NCBI GenBank assembly: GCA_009760855.2
Contig: WPIO01000024.1
Location: 732,501 to 796,500, forward strand
Length of the DNA stretch: 64,000 nucleotides
Source of the DNA: Cristatella mucedo
Lineage: Eukaryota; Bryozoa; Phylactolaemata; Cristatellidae
Direction of reading: 5' to 3'
Both the position numbers and the translations under genes were made by a program. Within the stretch, counting starts at the first letter, position 1, and each line of letters starts with the position of its first letter. The notes under the pieces were generated by a model. It did no database searches, was not told the DNA's origin, and saw only the letters and a program-made list of their open reading frames with translations. This document shows positions 23,606 through 37,191 of the stretch, piece by piece.

Positions 23606-23770
23606 CTAGCTGATTTAACAGCCTCTTTTTTATAGCGACAGCAGAGCCTTTACGGCTATCGCGACCGCTTGTAGTGGCGATTAAGGATCGCCCACCGCAG
23701 GAATCGAACCCACGAGCTCGGGACCGAGGTCGTGAAAGCAACCACCTCACCTAGTGTGCCATCCCTAGCC
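23606..23770 (-). repeat. SINE-2 in CHDH intron 3, near exon 3
   Basis: CTAGCTGATTTAACAGCCTC, GCGACCGCTTGTAGTGGCG, GGAATCGAACCCACGAGCTC and GGACCGAGGTCGTG. Full-length, about 140 bases from the exon 3 donor. Confidence 0.82.
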
Positions 23771-23909
23771 CTGAGAGCTCGCTCAGCCGTCTTTTCGCGA
23801 CTGACGCAGCGCGGACCAAAGCACTACGGTACTGGCCCCAGGTTGCTTCGGTCCAGGGCGGTCGTGCCGAGCGATCGCTAGGCGACGCGAAGCAGTAGCT
23901 GCGCCTTAC

Positions 23910-24250
23910 CTATTCAGCGCCGGCTTCAAGTAGGCTTGGCTGGTGCTCCAGCGAACGCCGTCCCGTATGGTCAAGTCGTACCAGCCGACGCCTTCTTGCC
24001 GGTAGCCATTCACGTCGGTCGTGGCTGGGTAGCCGGCTTGCTGCGCAGCAGCCACGAAAGCGACGTGCAGCGGATGATTCGTCTTTCCGCGAGACACGTA
24101 CTGCGGTCCGCAGTCGCCGCGATAGTCGTCCGGTCCGAGCTCGTGCTGCTGGGACTTCCGAAAGTATGGAAGCACGTCGGCGTACGACCACCCGTCGGCT
24201 CCCTCCGACTGCCAGCGGTCGTAGTCGTACGGGTGGCCCCGGGTGTACAC
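23910..24250 (-). CDS. CHDH: Choline dehydrogenase, coding exon 3
   Basis: This 341-bp exon encodes residues 166-278 plus two bases. It starts with VYTRGHPYDYDRW and includes SRGKTNHPLH and NGYRQEGVGWYDLTIRDGVRW, all characteristic of the CHDH/BetA branch of GMC enzymes, in the region covering the substrate pocket. The acceptor is CTCTGCAG and the donor is AATAG before GTAAGG. The first codon is GTG, an internal valine and not a start codon. GC content is clearly higher than in the flanking introns. The upstream intron (24251-30966, about 6.7 kb) is the longest in the gene and carries SINEs, LINE fragments and a long (GA)n tract. Confidence 0.93.
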
Positions 24251-24770
24251 CTGCAGAGGTCAACGTCGTCGAACGCCTGGCCCGGAGCGTGCACCCTCAG
24301 CAGGGCCGCCGCTGGCAGCTCAGTCAGCAGCGCCAATCACACCCGCAGCCAGCGCGCGCGCTCGGCGCGAAGATTAGTCGGCAGCGAGCATGAAAAGGAG
24401 AACGCTCGACGGCCGGGGCCACCCTCTGAGACCGCGCTCTGCTGCTGCCGAGTCAGTAGCAGCTTATCAGCAGAGCCTCGCGTTTTCTTGAGGACGGGAG
24501 GGGCCGGGCGACGGCCCGGATACGATCGGGGGGGGGGGAGGAGCCAGCTGGTCAGACGATGACAGCGGCAGGCGAGCGAAATCAAAGCTGGGTTGGTGCG
24601 TGTCCAAAAGCTCCGTGTACGCTTTCGGCGTTCCTCCACGCCGACGCCAACGTTCCTCCTCTTTAGGACGCCGACACTACTGATTTAGGAAAAAATGATG
24701 GCCCACTTAGTTTGGCCCACAGCTCCCTGCTCTAATGGTGTGGGGGGGACGCTGGTTAAGAAAGAGAGAC

Positions 24771-24945
24771 GCGGGCCGTAATTGCCCAGGAGGCAAGGTG
24801 CTGGCTATTCACGGGGCTGAGGTCATGGCTTCGAATACTGCAGTTGTGCGATCCCTTATAACCAACTGCAGGCGGTGGTGATAGACGACAAGGCTCCTCT
24901 GACGCTATACAAATGAGGCTGGTAAATCAGCTGGGCGTTTTTGTT
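24771..24945 (+). repeat. SINE-2 in CHDH intron 2, diverged
   Basis: GCCGTAATTGCCCAGGAGGC, GGCTTCGAATACTGCAG, GCAGGCGGTGGTGATAG and CGCTATACAAATGAGGCTGG. Plus orientation. Confidence 0.68.
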
Positions 24946-25402
24946 TACAACGCAAAGCCGCCAAGCCAACTCCCGAAGAAATCGATTTCGATACTGCAGT
25001 CATCATTAAAGAAAAATTAAAAACAAAAGAAGATAAGGATATAAAAAAAAGCTTATGTGGGAAAGTGTATAGTGCTCAGTAATGTTTGACGCTACTGGCG
25101 AGTTCCATACACAGACGCAGGGTGGCGTCTTCACGGGAGTGGATGAAGCAGTGGCTACTACGGATAGGCATTCCGCGTTCAGGAACCTAGCCCGAACGCC
25201 TCGATAGTATCTGAGCCTACGAATGACAGCTATCACCGCTGTTTTAGTCGTAGGGTGTATGCGACATGCCCGGTGTGCCATTCGATTGGCTGGCTGGTAA
25301 CGAGGAAGGCGCACGTAGAAGGAGCTCTTCTTTCATGGCAGCCGGCCGATTTCGCTCTTCCGCCAAATTTGGCACCGCACTAGCCCAGATCAGAGAAGAA
25401 GT

Positions 25403-25560
25403 TGGCTGATTTATCATCAACGGCCTCAATTATTTAGCGGACGAGGAGCCCTAGCCGCTGTCGCCATTTTAACGGCTACCGCCACCGATTGCTGTGATCA
25501 AGTAAAGATCGCCCACAGCAGGACTCAAACCTATGATCTGGATCGTTAAAAGCGAGAGGG
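25403..25560 (-). repeat. SINE-2 in CHDH intron 2, diverged
   Basis: TTGGCTGATTTATCATCAAC, ACCGCCACCGATTGCTGTG and GCAGGACTCAAACCTATGAT. Confidence 0.6.
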
Positions 25561-25846
25561 AAATTGGCCCAAAATCGGCGCCGATGTAGGATGAAAGTCA
25601 ATACTGTAAATGCAGCTGTAGTGGAACCAAGGCTGCCGTCGCTTACAGCCCCATGCTGCATAACGCACGTTCCCGGCCTGAAGGTGCAACTGTCGAGAGC
25701 TGGGTTACCAGGGGCACACATTATAAGAAGCCAGTGTCTGGACAGTGTCTGCAGTTGAATGGTTCAACAATTGCACAGTTGCCGCTGTTGCTGTAGGTCT
25801 CGGACATCAAAGCGGCTGAGAATCATTGCCGTAAAAATAAAAAATA

Positions 25847-26011
25847 CTAGCTTATTCAACAGCCTCTTTTATATAGCGACAGAAGGGCCTGTACGACTAT
25901 CGCCACCGCTTGCAGCGACGATATAGGATCACCCACCCGCAGGATTCAAACCCACGACCTCGGGGCCATGGTCGTGTAAAGCAACCGCCTTACTGCGTAG
26001 GCACCACATCA
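25847..26011 (-). repeat. SINE-2 in CHDH intron 2
   Basis: CTAGCTTATTCAACAGCCTC, CGCCACCGCTTGCAGCGACG, GCAGGATTCAAACCCACGAC and CGGGGCCATGGTCGTG. Lies just before the (GA)n tract. Confidence 0.8.
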
Positions 26012-26083
26012 CCGCCGGCCGCAGTAGCTGCCGCTCCCTAGATGTAGGGGCACAATCACAGAACCGCCAGAAAGTTTGTGACA

Positions 26084-27604
<1,521 letters not shown>

Positions 27605-28560
27605 TGTTCGGCCCCTTTTTATATGTCGTCAAGTCGGGGAGGTCGTCGCGTCAGTCGGGAGGAGTTCCTGGCTGTGGGGGCATACGAACTAAAGGCACGG
27701 TCTCCAAAATATTTCAGGTGGGTTCCACGCATGACTAAACAATATGAGTCAGAAGAGCAGGTTGTACGGTGCCTAGCCTTTTTGTGGAGTAGTTCTGATA
27801 ATAACAATAATAATAATATGTAATTCATTTGTATACCGCCCTGAGATAAATTAATCTCTATTCAGGCGCTTCACGTATGCCCACTCAGGGCGAGTTGGAG
27901 TTAGAGTGAGTAGGTTGGAGTGAGAGAACAAAGGACTCACTCCACAAGTGACTGACAAAACCTTTAAGTCGATATGCTGCTTGATTGGGGGCCAGTGCAG
28001 GACGGCGAGAAGTGGCATGATATGGACACTTTGACGCTCACGACAGATTTGCCTAGCTGCAGAGCTTTGCACCGGCTGTAAGCTACTGTTAGAATGGGCC
28101 GGTAGACCAACAAACGGTGAGTTATCGAAGTCAAGATAGGATGTGAAAAATACATGGACCACCTTAAATTTAGTATCCTTGTCTAAGCATGCCGAAAATT
28201 GTGTTGCCTTGACTGTGGAGCTGATGTGGTCATCAAGTCAAAGGTCACTTTGGAACAAAGTAACAAAGTAAGCCCAGATTTCGTGCAGATGCTACTGAAG
28301 ATATGCTGGCGAGCCGATTTTCAGCTTTAAGCTTCCCAATTTCTGAGTAACACTAGGCCTACCCATAAATAGGAAGTTGGTTAAATCGTTATTTAATTTG
28401 AGAAGTTTGTTTGCTGCCATCCATGGGCTGATATCAGCAATACATTCAGCAAGTGAGTTGAGAGAATTTGACATTCTTAAAGGTTGAACGGATCAAGGCA
28501 TAGGTACAGCTGTATATAATTGGCATAGAAGTGAAAGCCTACTTAGCGCTGGGCAATTAC
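27605..28560 (-). mobile_element. LINE-1 fragment in CHDH intron 2
   Basis: On the minus strand it encodes NSLNSLAECIADISPWMAANKLLKLN (near 28474-28390), then YLDFDNSPFVGLP and VLHWPPIKQHIDLKVLSV (28140-27960), and then GTHLKYFGDRAFSSYAP near 27740. Frames are broken. A SINE-1 3' fragment lies within it at 27813-27890. Confidence 0.75.
27813..27890 (-). repeat. SINE-1 3' fragment inside a LINE-1 fragment
   Basis: TAATTCATTTGTATACCGCC, TTAATCTCTATTCAGGCGC and TTCACGTATGCC match the SINE-1 tail; the tRNA-related head is missing. Confidence 0.65.
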
Positions 28561-29271
28561 ATTGGCAAGAGAGAGATATAATTCTGTAAAGAAGCAGACC
28601 AAGGTCAGAGCTCATGGGCCGACTATCCCTCTACTTCAGTGGTTCCTTGGATGATTTGTGCCCGTTGACATCAATACCGTGGAGTCTTCTACTGGGATAG
28701 GTAAACCACTGCAGTGCAGTGCCTGTGGCAGTGCAGTGCCAGGCGAGATAAGAGGCACTAGAGAAATATCGGTTGAGCATCAGCTGTGGGCAGCAGCCTT
28801 AAATAAAGCAGCCAAATGAATGCGAATAGAAATTGTTAGTAACAACAATAACTCATTTTCTGAGCTTAAATAACTCAAAATAAGCTCACTCTGCTCCTGT
28901 GGCAGAGTGTAACTTCAATCCTACATGCCTGAAGTCTTCAGTGCGAGACTCGTTCAAAACTTATACTGATGCATTACTTCGTAGAAGTTGACACATTCTT
29001 GTTTGTGAATGCAGCCAATATTTCCAATACTTAATGGTTGACTGGATAACAAATTAGCTTACGAAAACATGTGTGTCCACTAAAGGCATTGCATACATCT
29101 GTTCCAAGTTTGGCATACAGGGAGCAAAAGTAAATAATTAACTATAAAGTTCAGCTCCATTCAAACTATAGTTAACTATAGTTAACACCTTAAAGTACAC
29201 CACAACCAATGCCGCCATTTTTAGGCTACCTTCTGTTATCCTGTCAATCAAAAGGTTGCAATGTAATGTAA
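28561..29271 (-). other. CHDH: CHDH intron 2, nothing recognised
   Basis: AT-rich with small direct repeats (GCAGTGCAGTGCC at 28716 and 28731; TATAGTTAAC near 29165). No exon. Confidence 0.5.
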
Positions 29272-29905
29272 TGTCCCGTATCTCCAGATAATCTACACAA
29301 AGCCACAAAGACTAAGTGGGTGTAACGCAGGAGAGTTTTGTATAGCGCACTCACAGCCTAAGCGGCTTTCGGTACGCATTCGGTAGCTAGCAGACTTCGT
29401 CTCATGCCACAAAGTGAAAGTAAGAAGCGTAGCAGAGTCAGGAGAGCAGTTGAGGTAGTGAGTAGCATAGGAGTAGCAGCTCAGGACCGCTGAAAAGGAT
29501 GAGCCATAGTCAGCAGCAGGAGAGTAGTTGTCGTTGCGTAAGAATCGCAGAAGCGAGTTCCACAGCCTAGGACCTGCAGAGCTAAAGCTTCTGCCGTCAA
29601 CGATCTTCAAGCGCAGGAATGGAACAGCTAATCTATTGTCAAAACAGAACCTGAGGGCACGATGAGGCTGAAACTGGTGCAGCAGTTCAGCTAGGTATGG
29701 AGGAGCCAAGCCGTGGCCGGCCTTGAGGGTCAATATAAGAAATTTTCTCTGTATCTGTTGATCAACCGTCAGCCATCCAAACTCTTTGGCAAAGGAGACA
29801 TATACTCAAACCTCTGGGATTTGCAAACTAGCCTTGCGGCCATAATCATAGCCAGCTGCAGTGGCCTAGTGGCTTTTTTCGGTAGTCCATCCAAAAGTTC
29901 CTGAC
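29272..29905 (-). mobile_element. LINE-2 family 3' fragment in CHDH intron 2
   Basis: The minus strand encodes PKKATRPLQL and KSQRFEY near 29880-29800, then LKAGHGLAPPYLAELLHQFQP through SAGPRLWNSLLRFL (29733-29540), collinear with the copy at 2904-3416. The 3' UTR down to about 29272 matches the one at 3420-3530. The first part is frameshifted. Confidence 0.82.
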
Positions 29906-30177
29906 GATTACGCAAATAAGAAATAAGTTACATCCATAAAAAGATGCAGCATGTCAGCTAGCGAGCACACTCAGGTTAAATGCAGACATGGCCTGTTTTG
30001 TGTGCTATTCAAGTTCAGTGGAATAGTTGCAGCACCTTTCAGCATCCCAAAGCATCATACAGCTGGGCATTGAGTAGCATTGCAAGTTCTTTTTGTGTTT
30101 CATGCAGGTGTGTGGATCTCATTAACTTTAAGAAACTCCGAGGGCCCACATATTTACGAATCATCGTGTGCGTGCTG

Positions 30178-30256
30178 CATGTGTATGTGTGTGTGTGTGT
30201 GTGTGTGTGCCCGCGGGTGCATGAACGTGTGTGTTTGTGCGCGTGAATGTGTCCTC
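30178..30256. repeat. (TG)n microsatellite
   Basis: GTGTATG followed by (TG)n with a CCCGCGGG break, in CHDH intron 2. Confidence 0.85.
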
Positions 30257-30966
30257 CTCCAGCATGTGCACAAAACAAGTTTCAATGCGTATGAATGTGT
30301 ATATATAAATTTGCTGGCTATATAGTGTACTTGCCTATATCTATCCACATACAGAATCAGATTTTTGCAACGGATCTCATTTTTGAAACTATTCAGGGTG
30401 CTTCTAAGTACATCGCTGCAGTACTAACTAATAACGAATGCCTAAATTACTAAATTACCAACTAATAATGAATGCCAAGAGTAGGTTTAAGTAATTAAAG
30501 TACTTAGGTAGCATTGTACCTCTTTACACTACTTGAACAATGAATAGCCATGCTTTGCGATCCAAATCACTTAATCATGCATGCCGTTAGTCTTCTCAAC
30601 TATAAAAAGAGAAAAGATCAACTAGGAAAAACACCATCGGGCCTGTCAGCAGTTGCTACTGCAATGGAAGCACATGCATTGGCTATTTGCTGGCATAGGC
30701 TGTAAGAAAACAATTGATTAAAGCACGTGCTCAACAGCATGGGGTGAATAGAGTTAAAGGAGAAATCTGGATTATTCTCAGGATGTTTTGCCGTGATCCT
30801 AGAACGAGTGCCTGTGTTTGGCCGGTCATCTAACGGCAGTCGAACATTTGCCTACATGTGCTGCACGTAAGAATCTATTCAGTTTTTAGGCACCATATTG
30901 GATTCCACAAACTTTGCACCACAGGCAGAAAGTGTGCCCGTCTGACCACGCACGGCAGCAGCATAC

Positions 30967-31072
30967 CATAGCGTTGAGCGCAGATGAGCCGCCCCACACT
31001 CGACCTCGCGGCCAGTACATGGTGCGGTTGTCCACGTGTCGCTGGGGCACCGTGTGGTAGAACCAATTGTAC
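30967..31072 (-). CDS. CHDH: Choline dehydrogenase, coding exon 2
   Basis: This 106-bp exon encodes residues 130-165. It holds the first GMC oxidoreductase signature, PRGRVWGGSSALNA (about 151-164), which contacts FAD. The acceptor is CCCAG before GTACAATTGG and the donor is ATG before GTATGC. It receives two bases from exon 1 and ends exactly on a codon boundary. The order of motifs and the local sequence ([11 protein letters not shown] in exon 1, then YNWFYHT here) match the animal CHDH family rather than other GMC enzymes. The upstream intron (31073-33779) is about 2.7 kb and contains a LINE-1 3' fragment. Confidence 0.93.
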
Positions 31073-31207
31073 CTGGGTTCAAAAGAAAACAGCACGATAG
31101 CTAATCTTACTACTGCAGCTGCTCTTACTACTGCATACTGCCACCGGCCGTGATTACTTTTGCTTTAGCAGGGCAGCAGCAGCAGCCACGATTGTGTTTG
31201 CATTCGT

Positions 31208-31276
31208 CAGGGCATGCTCTGCCCTGTCACCAGGGCATGCTCTGACTTGTCATCAGGGCATGCTCTAACTTGTCAT
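31208..31276. repeat. 23-bp minisatellite, three units
   Basis: Three tandem units of CAGGGCATGCTCTNNCNTGT plus three bases, with one to three differences between units, in CHDH intron 1. Confidence 0.8.
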
Positions 31277-32937
31277 CAGAATGTCCACGTAAGTTGTTCA
31301 AGCTAAAAGCAACAGGTCAGCAATAATTGAACTGCAAAGTGAACACCAAGGTCAGGCCCTGGTATAATTCTACTTCATGGTCTATTTACCTTAACAGATG
31401 ATTTATCAAAATGCCACAGCACAGGCCCAAGTTTCCAACAGGTAAGCTCAATAATGTGCCAAGTGACGAAGTTCTTCGTTCGTTCCACGGTTAGCAACCT
31501 AATCTAATGCTCATAAGTAATCAGGCGAGCATTAAATGCAGGACATTACCACATCATTTCCGGTTGTCACAGTCAGTCCATTGAACACATATTACCATTG
31601 AAGGACAGACATTCAAATATAGGATTGGGACTAGTTCTTAGCAGAGAGCAATTAATAGTAAGAGTTTGTATGCTCACCAGCTAAACAATTGCTCTCCATC
31701 ATCCAAATATCTGCTTCAAAGGGGGAGTGCAAGTCAATCGGCTCTGTTGAGAATGCTTGAAGTGGCTGCCGACAATGGACTGAGTTTGGCTCCCTGGCCT
31801 TGTCCGACCGAATGGTGAACGAGGTGACCGTTCTTTTGGTCACTGATCTCCACTGCAGAAGCAACTACTATCCCTCTAATTAGATCAAGTTCAAGGATGC
31901 CCAAGGACATGTACAGAAAAACTTACCCAGCCCTCACCAAAGATGAGCTAGATGATGAATGCACAAGCAGACTCGTATTCTGAATTTCTGGTCGATCGGT
32001 GTGGTATTTGCCAAGCTATGGAAATTATAAGGCACAAAAGCAGACTGTACAGGAAGCGATTTGAAATTTTCCAGAATGTACCTTGACTAGCTAGGAACAT
32101 GTAAATCAATGTGCTTAAGCTCAACAAGTTGGGAAACAAGTCTCATACGATATTGAGATCTGTTAATTTATTTATTGATATTTTGCCACCGGTTTACTTC
32201 CGTCTTATAAGTCATTTGCATAGCCATTTATTTACTGCATTCCTTGTGTGTGGAAATAATACATATTTATGTTATTTTCTAACACTTTTGTCTTATGAAA
32301 GGTACCTGTAATAAAAGAAATCAAACTTTCGACCCATTTTTCCACATTTTGACCTTTAATGAAAAAGTGAAGTGCAAGCCTTCAACCGTTAAAAATCTGC
32401 AATAGCTTGTCTTTAGTAAGTCTTTCCATCGTTTTGTCTCATCCAAAGCTCTGTAGATCTGTCCGCGACCACCATGAATTCAATACTCAAGTCTGCTTAT
32501 TGGGTAAAGCTAATTCCGCACACTCTAGAAAAACTGCTGTGTTGGCATCACCGGGAACTTTTTACGGGCAAGTAAATCCGTGCAGTAGCTGAAACGTTAG
32601 GGAGCAATAAAAGCTCGGGTAGTCGGCGTTAGTAGAAAAAACTGGGGACATCAAGGGACTAGTCGCAACTGTGGAGTAGAAACTTCTTGCAGCCCAATGC
32701 TACGGACTTGCTCTAGTCGTTCGTGCACTACAGTCCTTTGGCCCCAAAATGCAGCGATCATGACTTCTTCTCGCAGATCCGAGACTAAAACTTGTGATGC
32801 TGGCACCTCGAAGCAGCCGATGCTGCCTCAATGCACCCAGGTATGCCGACGGTAGCCGTACAGTGCTTGACACAAAGACAAGGCTTAACATGACAACAAG
32901 TCCATAGCCTTAGCCAGGAGCAGTCTGCAGGATAGCC
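31277..32937 (-). other. CHDH: CHDH intron 1, nothing recognised
   Basis: No supported exon or repeat. Short open frames at 31864-31652 (minus) and 32407-32592 (plus) lack motifs. Confidence 0.5.
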
Positions 32938-33228
32938 AGACATCCCCTGACTTGACCACATTCAAAAAGAAACTAAAAACGCACCTATTTATCACAGCAT
33001 TTAGTGGGTCCCTGTGATTCGACCTTTATGTGCTTATGCGTGCTGACACTGTGCATGTCACCCCTAACCACGTTACTCATGTTGTTTATCAAGCATGATG
33101 TTTCCACTCACCATTCGATCGTGCTTCCTTTGCAGAAAATGTTAAGCGCCTAGAAAGAGATTGAGTTCTCTGAGAGTGCTTTATCAAAGGTATTATTATT
33201 ATTATTACTATTATTATTATTATTATAA
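32938..33228 (+). repeat. LINE-1 3' end in CHDH intron 1
   Basis: ACATCCCCTGACTTGACCAC and TTCAAAAAGAAACTAAAAAC encode the LINE C-terminus; then AGCATTTAGTGGGTCCCTG, the stem-loop (GCGCCTAGAAAGAGATTGAG) and (ATT)n. Confidence 0.82.
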
Positions 33229-33779
33229 AAAGCCTACAGGTGGGCTGCACTGTTCACAACATTGATGGGTAAGAAGCACAAAATAAGCTTGAATTACCAT
33301 CCTTTGGATTTTGAGATATACTTTCTAAACCATTAAGTTATGGTACATCATGTTACTATAGGTCAGAAAACACCAACAATCTCTAGGGATGTCGTAACCT
33401 GACCGGTGTACCATGCCAATACATTTAACTACCGGTGGAGACCGATAGGAGGGTAGGAGATGGTATGCCAACGCCTGCCAGGCCCAGGGCAAAGGCCGCA
33501 GTTTTAACCTTGCATGGAACCAGGCCATCGTTGTCGCGAGGCTGCAGTTAGCCCCGAATAGGGTTTTTTATCTGTTTTTTCATTTTCGCTCACTCAAGCA
33601 CCAGTAGCAGCTCACAAGTCACGCGCCTTCGGTAGAAAGACATCGCACCTGGAAGGGTGAGCATTGGCATCTGGCAAATGGTTGAGCCATTGCAAGTCGA
33701 CAGCTCGGTCTTGCTAGGCAACAGTGCACCTACACAGCGCAGATGCTGCTGCTTCTGAAGCAGCTGCAGCGATGCGTAC

Positions 33780-34168
33780 TTTTCGTCGCACAAGTTGTAC
33801 ATGAGCGCCGCCGGCATGTGGACCTTCCAGTTGAGCAGACCGCCGTCCGGCGGTCCGGCCTCGAGTAGCAGCACACGCCGCTTCCGGTCTTCCGACAGGC
33901 GATTGGCTAGCACGCAGCCCGCCGAGCCGGCCCCCACAATGACGTAGTCGTGCTCAGCAGCTGCTGCTGCCGCTGCTGCAGTGGCAGCTCTCGACAGAGC
34001 GGCTGCCGACGAGGAGAACGAGCGGGTCTGCGAACCGCCCACGGTGACAGGCGAGCTGGCCGCTGGCTGCGCTCTGGTAGAGGCGGCCAGTAGAGGAGCT
34101 GCCGTGCTCGTAGGCGAATCCCTCTCCGCCCCACTGGAGTCACTCCGTCCTGCAATGAGCGAGGCCAT
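33780..34168 (-). CDS. CHDH: Choline dehydrogenase, coding exon 1 (N-terminus, FAD-binding)
   Basis: Choline dehydrogenase oxidises choline to betaine aldehyde, using FAD, at the mitochondrial inner membrane. This exon starts at an ATG in good context (A at -3, G at +4) and encodes residues 1-129 plus two bases. Residues 1-72 are rich in Ser, Ala and Arg, almost free of acidic residues, and contain an Arg-Ser-Phe-Ser site near residue 50, as in mitochondrial targeting leaders. The dinucleotide-binding signature GAGSAG is at 79-84 and the ribose-contacting LLEAG at 101-105. The exon ends in phase 2 before GTACGC, and the next exon restores the expected Glu-Lys-Tyr-Asn. The exons at 30967, 23910, 19937 and 17848 complete a 637-residue protein; vertebrate CHDH is about 595, and the excess is mainly in the leader. 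All four joins keep frame. Identification is firm; the start codon is likely but an upstream non-coding exon is possible. Confidence 0.93.
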
Positions 34169-36892
34169 CGTCCGCGTGCAGCCTGCAGGTCGAAATGCCT
34201 ATACATCAGCTGCCAGAGGGCAAATGCTTTAGCAGCGAAGACGGCGAATCTCCCGACTCCTAAGATGAAGTCAGCTGACGCGTGGCAGTAGTAAATCACG
34301 AGACCGAGTTTAGTAGGTGAGCACTTGAGGAAAAACAGCAAGAGCCGCCTCGGAAGACAGTGTTACTGTAAGTAAGTGCAACGAGTTGAATCTGATGGCA
34401 CGATCTGTGTGAAAGCGAGCTCCCGGAAGAGCGGCACACCTTCTTGCTGCGCCAAACTACAGAAGCTCTTGTAAGTACGGCTTACCGTATGGCCAGTCCC
34501 AGAGCTTGCTTCTGCAGCAGGCAAAGACAGCTAGCGGGAAACAGCTACTGACACCCGATTAAGCAGGTACGCGCGGTGCAATGGCCAGGATGTTAGGTGC
34601 ACAGATGCCAGCGAGGCAGGCGTGCATGCGATGCACTGTTTAGTAACCGAAGAGAATAAAGCAAATAGGCAACGGGTTTGTGCTTCAGTCGTGAGGCATC
34701 ACGCCGTGGGTTTGGGTGGTGGGCAAGCCAGCGGTTCGTGAATAGATGGTCTGCGACAACACTGCTCGAGGATAGGCGCAGGCCATTTCTGTACAAGCAA
34801 TATCGGAATCAACGCAAATACCTCCAGCAGCTGTGTCTCGATCGTGTCCAATGTACACATCCACATTCTTGTACTGCAATTTGGATTGCATGCACATTTA
34901 AATTTATAAATCAAATAATTGTCGAATAGGCATGGAACCAGTGGCCAGCCAAAATCAGCCACATCATGACTGATCATGATTGTTTGAGGTTCTCGAAATG
35001 TAAGCGCTAGGAACCGATTGTGCAATAATCTATGACCGAGCCCACATAAAACCCGACCCCATGAGTTAGGGCAGGTGTTGTCTTTCCCTGGTTGGCTGAG
35101 GCATTTCAGCTGCCTTGAGCTCTAGGCCACGGAGCCGTTGTTGTATGTCGTTGCAACTGTTGAATGCCTGTAACCCATCTGTTGCCGTCAAATAGACTTA
35201 CCTACTTTATGGATACGAAACTTGCTGGGTTAAGTTACGGGGGGGGGGGGGTGCCTGGTGCTCATCTTCGTAGCTGCCGTGCTCTGCTACTGTCGGTGCA
35301 GAGTGCATGCCTGAGTGCATCGGTGCTGCACCCGCTGCAGTAGCTAGCGCCTCGCTGCAAGGTTCAGGCGTCGCCAGTAATTGTCGTGCATCGGCTGAGA
35401 GACTAGCACCTTTAGGAGCGCCGCCATGCTCCGTCCAGACATAGATGCTGCACACTACGTTTGTAGCAGAGTACGCCTCCATTGGCCATCAGCTATATGA
35501 AGTCATTCTAAAAAACGAAACTAGTTTCTCACACAAAAAGAAGATGTTTATGGAGAACGTGGTGTCTTCTGACGACAATTGTCTGAACTCACGTGATCTG
35601 TAGCCGTGCCTATTCTATGCACACAGCTTGAAAGACTTCATTAGGACAGCAAACAAGCTACAAGATGTGCTACAAGGTCAAAAGAGCGGCAGTGACTTCC
35701 GAACGAATACATAAAATCATCTGGCAACTTAAAATATACATGCGCACATCGTTTCACCTTTGCTCGAATTTTGCCTATATCCTTTCCAGCGTCCAGAGTT
35801 GAGTTCTCAAGAATAATTACAAACGCTGGCTATAAATTTCGGCGAAGTATTACGCCTCCACGTTACGAGAGATATGGCACTGCCACAGCAGGAAAGAGCC
35901 AATTTCGATTTGATCTAACTAGTCTGCTTGTATTCAGGCCACGGGAGACTAGGGGATAGACAACGTCATTCTAATGAAAGGAACGAGCAAAGGTTTGCGA
36001 GTCTCGGGCCGGGCATTGAACTCTCGTCTTTCTTACCTATCTCGGAAAAAGTACAGTAGGTCTCTTGAAGTGGCAGAGCCAGAGGGGGCCAGGGGGAAAA
36101 TGCCCCCCCCCCCGGCTCCCTACAGCTGGGCAGCGACCTGGACTTATTCACTTATTCCTAGGATTGCTGCACCCCCCCCCCCGACCATCACTAACGATGC
36201 AGTTATGTCTTAATTCCACTCGATGGGAAGCCCACGAGATCGCACCGAATAAAAACTAAGATTTTCAGTAGTTGCGAGTCTAGCCTCATCTATATGAAAA
36301 TTGTGTGGGTCTTGCAGCCTCTAGATGAACATTTTGCAAGTCTCCCCCTCTAGAGGAAAATCCTGGCTCGGCCACTTGGCACTTTCATTCGATGCAGAGC
36401 AAGGTAAGTCAGTGTCTCTCACGCTGCCGTCGTCGGTCGATCGGTGGCTGCCTGCTACAATATACTTGGACGCCCGGCCTGGTGGCGTGAAGCATCGGCC
36501 CATATCTATCCACTCGTGCCCTTATGGCACGCTCGCCTGCCACACTCGTCTTGCACACCTTTGAGGGTTTCGGGCCTAGACTTTCACGACCTTTTTCCAG
36601 CCTGTAGCTCTACGAGCTACAGGGCATCAAGTCTTACAATCACCCACGTGTCTGCCTTGCTGAAGGAGCTTCGATGACTCCCGATCGGTCAACGGTCACA
36701 GAGCAAAATTCTCACTCTGACGCGCTAGGCTCGCCCTGGCCCTTCATACCTGGCTGAACTGCTGCACCGGTTTCAGCCTCCTCGTTCCTCAGGCCCTGTA
36801 CGGACAAATGATCAGCTGCTCCATTCCAAAGCACCAAGACCGTTGGCGACAGATGCTCTTCAGGGCCGAGGCTGTGGAACAGACAAGTAATA
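34169..36892. other. Spacer upstream of CHDH, no exon recognised
   Basis: Should contain the CHDH promoter and the end of the gene at 37673. No TATA box or firm exon found. Homopolymer runs: G11 near 35240, C11 near 36106 and C11 near 36171. Confidence 0.4.
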
Positions 36893-37024
36893 TAAATCCA
36901 ATTCATCTGTATAGTGCCCCGAGAGAACTTAATCTCTATTGAGCACTTCACATATGCCTCGGTGCTCGAGCCCATGACCTCAGCCAGGCCTTGATCGGGG
37001 TGAGCACCTTATTGCTGGGCCAAA
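36893..37024 (-). repeat. SINE-1
   Basis: The complement reads GTTTGGCCCAGCAATAAGG, CAAGGCCTGGCTGAGGTC, GGGCTCGAGCACC and the tail GTGCTCAATAGAGATTAAGT with CTCTCGGGGCACTATACAG. Confidence 0.8.
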
Positions 37025-37191
37025 CAAGCGTCTTTGTCAATTAAACATGACTATTACTCATTACTATTCTCTCACCCTCCAACAAAAACGACTAAGCAAA
37101 CAAGGCACGTCTTCTCTGAATGCCTGTTAGGTACTGCTCGGTCCTAACTTTGCACAGATCTGATGCTGTCAAACGGTAAGGATGCACACTG

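Noticed and set aside
29293-29733. A host gene from the 146-codon open frame
   Set aside because: Collinear with the LINE-2 C-terminus at 2904-3416.
31208-31276. CRISPR-like array
   Set aside because: Only three directly abutting units without spacers, in an animal intron.
35207-35482. A coding exon on the minus strand upstream of CHDH
   Set aside because: Open for 91 codons, but it crosses a G11 run, has no family motif and no splice site pair that clearly connects it to either gene.
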